From Drechslera avenae (Eukaryota; Ascomycota; Dothideomycetes; Pleosporales; Pleosporaceae): a DNA stretch of 64,000 nt. The DNA is taken from NCBI GenBank assembly GCA_034640345.1, contig JAXRVH010000045.1, positions 62,001 to 126,000 of the forward strand. The letters are read 5' to 3'. The position numbers were made by a program, and so were the translations under genes. This document shows, piece by piece, positions 57,901-64,000 of this stretch. Positions within the stretch are counted from its first letter, which is position 1; the number at the start of each line of letters is the position of its first letter. Below the pieces are notes generated by a model, which saw only the letters and a list, made by a program, of their open reading frames with translations, was not told the DNA's origin and made no database searches.

Positions 57901-57974
57901 GTGTTGTGGTGAGGTGTCAAGAAGTGATTGAGAAATATCAACGCAGGATGGCAGGTGTATTGATGGACTATTAG
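54972..57974 (+). CDS. TEL2: Telomere length regulation protein Tel2 (TELO2), 4 exons
   Basis: Exons 54972-55755, 55800-56150, 56191-56286 and 56335-57974 give 956 residues. Tel2 is the alpha-solenoid core of the TTT complex (Tel2-Tti1-Tti2), which with Hsp90 and R2TP stabilises PIKKs such as TOR, ATM and ATR. The C-terminal half contains the conserved Tel2 domain: APVYVRDLIAGLRDQEDYDRHELALATAASLIRRK, with PVYxRDL as its typical entry, then WFARSFFSGDYSLQQRIAMLTTLGLGARELAG and FFFPLTGRWW. Before it lies an acidic disordered linker (VMSDSEDEDADLVMYDKPDSD) rich in Ser in SDSEDED context, resembling the CK2-phosphorylated site that binds Pih1 of R2TP. Introns of 40-48 bases are at the lower limit for fungi; all keep the frame. 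Confidence 0.93.
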
Positions 57975-59157
57975 TGAGCTGGTAGACTTTGATGGTATGC
58001 CAGATATGAGTGCGGCCGCAGTAGACTGGAGTGATGGGCATGAGTGTGGTAGTGTAAGCGCTTACAAAAGGTCGATATTAGTGTCATTGACTTTGTACAT
58101 GCAAATTGAAGCGTTGGAACCGATAAGATTTTGATTATCAGAAAGGTGCTCAACAAAGTGGCACCATTTTTGTTGCAAGCAAGACCCAAAGTGGAACGAT
58201 TGCGCTTTGCAACTGCCAAATCATCCGAAAACGTGAAAATTGTGGTAATGGTAGGGTACCTACAGTCGCAGTGCGCCATGACAGCGGAAGGAGCCCACGC
58301 CCACGAAACGAACAGAGCTCTCATCCGTGGCACCCAACAGCACAACACGGTGGCCCGAATACCTTCACAGCCGCAGCAGTATCCGGTTATGAGCGCGCAA
58401 CAATACCACACCATCCACTCAACTCAAACCCCCTATCCAGCATTGCCACACACCCCACCCCTCCCATACACAGCTGCTTCTCCCTCCCACCTCACCTTCT
58501 TCCTCAACCCATTGCCATTGAGCAATGTAATCAATGAAAAAGAAAGCCCCACAAACATTGTCCAGCAAAAATTGCGCCGCCGAGATTCCCGTAGGAAACT
58601 CGTACGGATCCAGTGCCGCGTGGTGCAATGCAGACTAGACTCGTAGATCAGCCCGACCTTTGACCCGGGTGATCGCAACAAGGTAAGTGTAAAACGGGAC
58701 TGACGGGGGGAGCGAGGGTTTATGTATGCGGAGGAGGGGGCGCTAGTGGCATGGTCACGTGTGTGCGCCAGGGGGCGGTTGCCTGGTTGGTGAACGTCAG
58801 GTCCTCAACAACAGCCCATGGCGGAATTTTGGACCCACGGAGCCTTGTATGGGGGGACTCCAGCCTACCTGCTTCTAGATGACATTTTACGAACGAATTT
58901 AGGTATTGATAGTAGAGACCATGGATTGTTACTTATCAGGCTGTAGAGCCGCGCGCTTACGGTATCCCACGTGTGGAGTGTGGAAGCGCCACACCATTAA
59001 TGTAGCCCCGGAGATGAACACATCACTCAGCGTCTACAATTAGAGCCTTGCTGCGCCGCCATGTCCAGAGTGCTACTTAACTCGGCGACTTCGTGCTTGG
59101 AACAGTGAGCATCACACATCATCCATTCCGGCAAGGCTTCTGGTTCTACATCCCAAC
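57975..59157. other. Intergenic, about 1.2 kb
   Basis: 3' flank of TEL2 and promoter region of the HET gene. Frames at 58131-58681 overlap on both strands and show no domain. A CACGTG core occurs near 58756. Confidence 0.5.
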
Positions 59158-61438
59158 ATGGTTTGCGATACATGTGTTGGCTTGATAACCCGGCATGAGG
59201 GACTGATCTTTACTGGTACATTCGATCTCACATTCAAACATCACGAGTCCACAACCTCGCTCCGACAATCTTTGGGTGTGCATTGTTCCATCTGCACAAG
59301 ACTTGCCACAGTTCTCAGCCCAGATACGGACATTGGGAAAGACCAGCCTCTCTCTTTTCGTGCATACCTGAAGAAAACGCGGTTTACCGATGAAAAATGG
59401 CGTGGGTGTGCGTTTACACTGGATTTCGAGTTTGGGGGCAACCGTTCATGTACCTTCTTGCTGGCTGAAATTGGTACAAAAGATGTCCGACAACATATGA
59501 TATCTGCTGACATACTCAGATGCTGAGAAAAGCATCACTCCCCGCCGCCAGAACTACCAAGACGTTTTAGAGACAGCTCAAGGCTGGATGAAGAAGTGCA
59601 ACTGTGCTAGGTCTTGGGACGAACCGGGAGAGAAATGGTATCCTCGACGCCTGTTAGACCTTGAGGAGTTGCGTACCCATTCCGAGGATCTAGAAAAGGC
59701 AAAGATACGCTTGGTAGAGTCCGACGAATGCTTATTCCTCAAGGCGACAAACCACGACGGCTGTCTTTCCCCGTCTAATCGTCAGACCGACCGTTACGTT
59801 ACATTGAGTCATTGCTGGGGAAAGCAAAGACCCGGTGGCATGCTAAAACTGACATTCAGCACCGAGTCAGACTTCAAAAAATCCGGAATCGAACTAAGGG
59901 AGCTGCCTAAGACGTTTCGAGATGCAGTGGTATTTGCGTCCCGCCTGGAAAGAGTAAGATATATGTGGATTGACTCTCTTTGCATCCGGCAGCCCATGCC
60001 TCCTGACACAGTAGAAGAAGAGCAACTGAGAGATTGGTTTGAGCAAAGCCGACATATGGGAAGCGTATACAGAAGAGCTTTTCTGAATATATCAGCGACT
60101 GCTTCTTCTGACGGACACAAGGGCCTGTTGTTCGATCGGCACTCGGAACGCGTTTGGGAGGATAGCGTAAACGTCTACTACCCTGAAGCCCACCCATACA
60201 TATCGAAGAAAACATCTACAGCGGAGGTTGGAGATTACAAAAGATGCATGGTTGTTGATGTATCTGCCTGGGATGACCTGGTAGAGCTGGCTCCAGTCAA
60301 CCAAAGAGGGTGGGTTTTCCAGGAGCGCTTATTGGCACCACGCGTCTTACACTTTTGTCGCAATCAACTCGCTTGGGAGTGCAGTGATTTTTCGACTACT
60401 GAAAGCCAGCCCAACCTGAACCTGCCACTCAAGATACACCGCGAGGGCGTCTATCAGGAAGGCCATTTTAAGCACTTGACCTCTGGTGTTGGACATGTAT
60501 TCCGAGAGGCACGGTTGAGGGGCATGCCGGACCCGGATGAGCATGTCAAAGATCTTTACATCTACGAGCTTTGGAAAAGAGTGGTGGAAAGTTACTCCCG
60601 GACACGCCTCACAAAATTTAGGGACAAACTTATCGCTCTTGCCGGTATTGCAAAGTTATTTCGCGACAATCTCTTCACGGCGGAATCTAAACCAAACTAC
60701 ATCGCCGGACTATGGGACATGCATGTCGAAAGTCAGTTAATTTGGTATGTGAACGACGTCTACAAAGGCGACTGTGTCTTCGACAGTCCCGCCAAGCGTC
60801 ATCCAGAGAGTGGACCCTCATTCTCATGGGCCGCCATTGACAGTCCACATGGCGTTACCTATGGCGACGTCACCGACTTTGCGTCTCCGTACGAGGATAC
60901 CGCCGAAGAGCTTCTCTTCAGAGTGCTACATCATAGCATCACACTCGCCGACCCAAAGAATCCCTTTGGCATGGTCAATACTGGCCATCTCCTCCTCGCG
61001 CCCCGTCATCTCCGTCAGATCGAAATATACAAACTGCCACCTTCGCGAGGGCTACCCTATGAATGGCGCTTGAAGCTTGATCCGCAACCTCCACAACCGA
61101 TCGAGCACGTAAACATCCTGCTGGACGCGCCCGATACCGACACCGACATTTTTGTTGAAGATGCGCAAATATATTGTATGCCGGCTGCATATGGCGAACG
61201 CACGATTCGTCAGGGCGACAGGTATCTGATCTGCTTGTTGCTCAAATACGAAAAGGAGATTTCTTTTCCTTCTCCCACGACGGTAACGACAATGACACCA
61301 GGAGTTTACGAGCAGAAAGAAGGACACAGATACCGCATGTTCCGACGGATTGGCATTACCAAAATAAGCAGTATGGACGAGTGGGGACAGAGCGCCGTGA
61401 AGGAAGTACATACTCGAGAAGTAATCTGCCTATGCTAG
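59158..61438 (+). CDS. HET-domain (heterokaryon incompatibility) protein, 2 exons
   Basis: Exons 59158-59473 and 59520-61438 give 744 residues. The 46-base intron (GTACAA, branch CTGAC, ACTCAG) removes an in-frame stop. HET domains trigger cell death after fusion of incompatible strains and are expanded in Pezizomycotina. Box 1 is YVTLSHCWG (residue 198 on), box 2 MWIDSLCIRQ, followed by SATASSDGHKGLL and the closing box NQRGWVFQERLLAPRVLHF. The usual IIQD after LCI is replaced by RQPMPPD. The N-terminal 100 residues have CDTC and CSIC cysteine pairs, common in this subgroup. No NACHT, WD or ankyrin module follows; the C-terminus (SFSWAAIDSPHGVTY) is typical of HET-only proteins. Whether it acts in allorecognition is unknown. 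Confidence 0.9.
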
Positions 61439-61918
61439 ACTGGAAGGAGCATTTATATGTTTGACTTTTCTTTTCTTTACGCATTGACTTAGGGTAGATA
61501 GGTATTGCAACAAGCCTCAAACCTTTGCGTTTAGTCAGAGATTGAAGCCGTACGTACTCTTTCGCAAATTTTCAGTTACTATCACATAGTTTGAAAACAC
61601 TAGATTTAAGGACTAGAATATCTCTTGAGCAAATCCAAAACTCCACATTTGTCATTGGACATTTATTCTTCTATTCCCACAAGGTAACGTAACCTGAGTC
61701 TGACTCGTCTGCGTTCTTCCCCCCCCCCCCCCACTTTACATACCCCTCCATTCACCACCCAAAATTCTCTCTTTCTCTCACCCTCGTATTCCCTTTTTCC
61801 CTTTCCCACCTTATACTCCCCCACTTGCCCCGCCCCCTTTTTTTTAGCACAGTCCCTCTTTTCACTTACATATATATATCAGCAATTTTGAAAAACCACC
61901 CATCGATTACATAATACA
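61439..61918. other. Intergenic, with C14 tract and TATA-like sequence before the tRNA
   Basis: Contains a C14 homopolymer at 61719-61732, CT-rich sequence and an (AT)n TATA-like element at 61870-61879, about 40 bases upstream of the tRNA 5' end. Confidence 0.6.
61870..61879 (+). promoter_or_regulatory. TATA-like element upstream of tRNA-Ala
   Basis: ATATATATAT about 40 bases before the acceptor stem. Upstream TATA boxes direct TFIIIB in several fungal tRNA genes. Here it could matter more than usual, because the intragenic A box is displaced by the insertion. Confidence 0.5.
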
Positions 61919-61928
61919 GGGCGCTTGG

Positions 61929-61984
61929 GTATGTCCACCTTTTCCCCTTCTCCCTCCACGCATCCCTCTAACCAACCACCACAG
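61929..61984 (+). other. 56-base insertion in the tRNA D-arm with spliceosomal-intron signals
   Basis: Starts GTATGT, is pyrimidine-rich, has branch-site CTAAC (61968-61972) and ends CACAG with the branch adenine 13 bases from the AG. These are the same signals as the protein-gene introns in this window. Confidence 0.75.
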
Positions 61985-62010
61985 TCTAGGGGTATGATTT
62001 TCGCTTCGCA

Positions 62011-62026
62011 TATCACGTGCGTAACT
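62011..62026 (+). other. Canonical 16-base tRNA anticodon-loop intron
   Basis: Between A37 and U38 of tRNA-Ala(CGC). Internal TGCG can pair with CGCA of the anticodon loop, as in other nuclear pre-tRNAs cleaved by the Sen endonuclease. Confidence 0.8.
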
Positions 62027-62069
62027 TGTGAAAGGTCGTGGGTTCAATTCCCACAGCGTCCAGAGTATA

Positions 62070-62085
62070 TTTTTGCGTTTTTTTC
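62070..62085 (+). terminator. RNA polymerase III terminator of the tRNA gene
   Basis: T5 at 62070-62074, eight bases after the discriminator, backed up by T7 at 62079-62085. Confidence 0.7.
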
Positions 62086-62838
62086 TGGCTGCGCATTTGC
62101 ATGAAGGGGGTACCGATTGGTGAAGATAGTGGTGGTGTGATATGTATGATGTGGATGTCTCGGGTCAGCGCTGCTGACTGCGTACTGGCGATTATTTGGT
62201 TTGTGCTAAAATAAGCCAACTCGCTTCGGGAATGATGTCGTGATATAATATGTATAATAATATATACATGCATCCATGGGCAGGATTTATTGGTTGCCTC
62301 GGGCGTGGGGTGATGTCTGTCACAAGTTAGCAAGGCATCATGCATCTATCCGTTTTTTTTCTTGGACCCCGTCTGGCCGGGCGGATGAGAAAGCAGATCG
62401 GATATCGGATAACAGTATGAAGAAAAACAAAACAACGGTATGGATAGAAGTGAGATAACTGTTTCTTTCATCTATACGTAGCGACACGGTATCAAGTCAT
62501 GATAATTCAAAGCATCTCGAAGCGACAAGTATATGAGCTGAAATACATAAAAGTGTGCATTTCTTGCTAGCTAAATCCGGCCATGGGAGAATATATGTGT
62601 ATGTACAAAAAAAGAATCTCTGGGTATAAAAAGGTCCAAAACAAGACATGTCTAGAAATGTGTTTGCGCCGAGGTCGCGCGCGCGCCTGTCAGAACCCCC
62701 CTTCAATCCAAACTGAAACGAAACAACCAACCAATCCGAGTTCGCCAGCCAGTGAGAACTCGCCCCACCCTTGTTCATAGTCTTCGTAATAAGAGAGAAA
62801 GGGCTTGTAAGCGTTCGAGAACGCGTTCGCTTGCTTGC
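62086..62838. other. Intergenic
   Basis: Between the tRNA and the 3' end of the GH16 gene. AT-rich near 62240-62270 with a (GCGC)n patch at 62677-62687. No gene. Confidence 0.55.
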
Positions 62839-64000
62839 TCAAAGCTTTGCGTTGTGGCGAGTGAGCTTTCGCCTCTGCTCTCTAATGAAGCGGGCCATGC
62901 GCACGTTCCTGACAACAGGTGGTGTTGGTGCCGGTGTAGTACCTGCGCTAGCCGTGACGGTAGCGTAGACCGTCTCGTACACTGTACGTACAGTCTCCAC
63001 AGTATTGGTCACAACAGGGGCGGCGGGGTCGGCTGGAGGGACCCTGCCAGCAGCAGTAGGTGCCGGAGATGGCTCGCCGCCGGGCTGAGCAATGTTCTGC
63101 AACGGGCTAGCAGAACTTGTAGCCCTAATAGAGGTTCCGACAGGAGTAGGAGCGCCCTGGGGAGACGAGACAGCGGCTGTGCTTGTCGGGGAGATTGTGT
63201 TGGGTAGGTTTGCACCGTCGTCGCCACCAGCGCTGTGCTGAGGCCATTGGAACCCGACCATGCGGCCCACGCCTGTTGGTTTCGTTGGCGGTGCGGCTGC
63301 GAGGTGCGTGGATCGTACACCAGGAGGCCCACCTGGCAAGGGGTTCTCGACATCGTTGGTGGGAATGGGTACGGAAGGTGTTGCGGGAATCTTGGTAGGG
63401 ATGCCTGGGATAGCCTTGCTGGTAGAGGTCGACGTGGAGATGACGGGTTTAGTAGTAGGGACGACCGGAGTAGGTACTCCGGGATAGCCAGTTGGTACTG
63501 CGAGTCCAGAAGACACGGTTGGCGCACCAGGGATAGCACTGCTCTTTCCGGGTGCCGCTGACGGGTTGGGAGAGGATGCCGATCCGTTGTCCTGGTAGAC
63601 TTTCAAGGCATTGACCGTCCAGTATGCCTCTGCAAAAGCTTCAGGGTTCTTCTGAACCCATTCCTCGCACGTTGGTGCCTTTTGGCCGCAGGTGCTGTTA
63701 CCCCAAACACTTTTTTCGCCAGCCCATTGCCCGCAGAATGTGGTGTCGAACACAATCTGCTGCTGCTTGAACTTGCTCTTGATGTCACAGCCACCTTGAA
63801 ACTTTGCAGCTGGCTTTCCCCAACCGCTTGGGTCTGGGCTCTCACCAAGAACGTCTTCCGGGATCGAGTCGCGAGGGAAGAAGAATATGCTAATGGCTTT
63901 GTCGGTCCATTGGGTTGCGAATACACCTCCGCCATTTGCGTTCAAACCAGCGCCGTAACTCTGCTCAGACGGATCCTTGATGGAGCATCCAGCGTTCTTA
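62839..64000 (-). CDS. GH16 endo-1,3(4)-beta-glucanase, C-terminal part (runs off the window)
   Basis: The frame is open to the window edge, so the N-terminus and the catalytic ExDxxE motif are outside. What is visible is the C-terminal part of a fungal GH16 laminarinase-like domain: CSIKDPSEQSYGAGLN, GGGVFATQWTDKAISIFFFPRDSIPEDV, GWGKPAAKFQGGCDI, FDTTFCGQWAG and TCEEWVQKNPEAFAEAYWTVNALKVYQ. A Ser/Thr/Pro-rich region of about 230 residues follows, with PGIPTKIP- and GYPGVPT-like motifs, probably O-glycosylated and spanning the cell wall. The end (TVETVRTVYETVYATVT, then a basic RNVRMARFIREQRRKLTRHNAKL-type tail) lacks a GPI signal. Such enzymes cleave beta-1,3/1,4-glucan in wall remodelling or plant-wall degradation. 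Confidence 0.9.
   Translation of the reverse strand, partial: KNAGCSIKDPSEQSYGAGLNANGGGVFATQWTDKAISIFFFPRDSIPEDVLGESPDPSGWGKPAAKFQGGCDIKSKFKQQQIVFDTTFCGQWAGEKSVWGNSTCGQKAPTCEEWVQKNPEAFAEAYWTVNALKVYQDNGSASSPNPSAAPGKSSAIPGAPTVSSGLAVPTGYPGVPTPVVPTTKPVISTSTSTSKAIPGIPTKIPATPSVPIPTNDVENPLPGGPPGVRSTHLAAAPPTKPTGVGRMVGFQWPQHSAGGDDGANLPNTISPTSTAAVSSPQGAPTPVGTSIRATSSASPLQNIAQPGGEPSPAPTAAGRVPPADPAAPVVTNTVETVRTVYETVYATVTASAGTTPAPTPPVVRNVRMARFIREQRRKLTRHNAKL

Larger units (their letters stand above)
61919..62062 (+). tRNA. tRNA-Ala(CGC) with two introns, one spliceosomal-like in the D-arm
   Basis: Segments 61919-61928, 61985-62010 and 62027-62062 assemble into a 72-nt cloverleaf. The acceptor stem GGGCGCT pairs with AGCGTCC over all seven positions, with the G3-U70 wobble that defines alanine tRNAs and discriminator A73. 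The D-arm is GTCTAGGGGTATGAT; the anticodon stem TTCGC/GTGAA has loop TT-CGC-A/T; the T-arm GTGGG-TTCAATT-CCCAC is perfect. The anticodon CGC reads Ala GCG. The intron at 62011-62026 sits at the canonical 37/38 site and contains TGCG, complementary to the anticodon region. The insertion 61929-61984 follows G10 and has GTATGT, CTAAC and CACAG. The B box is GGTTCAATTCC; the A box survives as CAGTCTAGGGG, borrowing AG from the insertion. Confidence 0.85.

Noticed and set aside
62013..62345. Minus-strand 110-codon frame ending GIEPTTFHKLRT
   Set aside because: GIEPTTF is the typical antisense translation of a tRNA T-arm; it is a shadow of tRNA-Ala.
1..64000. CRISPR arrays, bacterial operons, ribosome-binding sites, transposons, viral genes
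   Set aside because: Direct-repeat arrays, transposase or reverse-transcriptase motifs and viral genes were looked for and not seen; the DNA is eukaryotic with spliceosomal introns.

Overview
The window is nuclear DNA of a filamentous ascomycete, most likely a dothideomycete of the Pleosporales type. Nearly all genes carry one to five short introns (mostly about 45-120 bases) with GTAAGT/GTATGT donors, CTAAC/CTGAC branch points and YAG acceptors. The gene set is typically fungal: an Arg-13-type carrier, Cgr1, Tvp23, an HET-domain protein, a GH16 glucanase and a GprM-type receptor. The species call is an inference from gene content. Exon joins were worked out by hand from splice consensus, reading frame and family motifs.

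Layout. 0-8.5 kb: a small secreted protein, a RING/RBR-like cysteine-cluster protein (minus) and the intronless U2 snRNP gene SF3B1/HSH155. 9.8-15.3 kb: peroxisomal PXMP4 (minus), mitochondrial ornithine carrier ARG-13 (minus), CGR1, and a coiled-coil membrane protein. 15.2-17.8 kb: an AT-rich, repeat-laden, gene-free block. 17.8-24 kb: SEC20 (minus) divergent from mitoribosomal mL53, inorganic pyrophosphatase with a possible mitochondrial presequence (minus), and a basic protein with a PCNA-binding (PIP) box (minus). 25.6-30.9 kb: a glycine-rich RRM protein, a membrane-anchored TAP-type serine hydrolase, and a small conserved protein (minus). 31.5-38.9 kb: MCY1-like cysteine synthase (minus) divergent from NDUFAF7, CLYBL (minus) divergent from TVP23, and a 2-hydroxyacid dehydrogenase (minus). 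39-48.6 kb: two long gene-poor stretches around a 7-TM receptor (minus). 48.6-58 kb: a secreted repeat protein with Kex2 sites (minus), APC/C subunit CDC26 (minus), a putative mitochondrial protein, and UBA3 (minus) divergent from TEL2. 59-64 kb: an HET-domain gene, a tRNA-Ala, and a GH16 glucanase that runs off the right edge.

Most genes are unrelated housekeeping genes. Several share compact divergent promoters (SEC20/mL53, MCY1/NDUFAF7, CLYBL/TVP23, UBA3/TEL2), so co-regulation within these pairs is possible. Many products act in mitochondria: ARG-13, mL53, MCY1, NDUFAF7, CLYBL, perhaps the pyrophosphatase, and the protein near 52 kb.

The most unusual element is at 61919-62062. It is a tRNA-Ala(CGC) with the alanine identity pair G3-U70 and a canonical 16-base anticodon-loop intron. 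Its D-arm is also interrupted by a 56-base insertion with perfect spliceosomal-intron signals. The contiguous DNA cannot form a tRNA, but removing both inserts gives a perfect 72-nt cloverleaf. A second exceptional structure is a 6-base microexon in UBA3.
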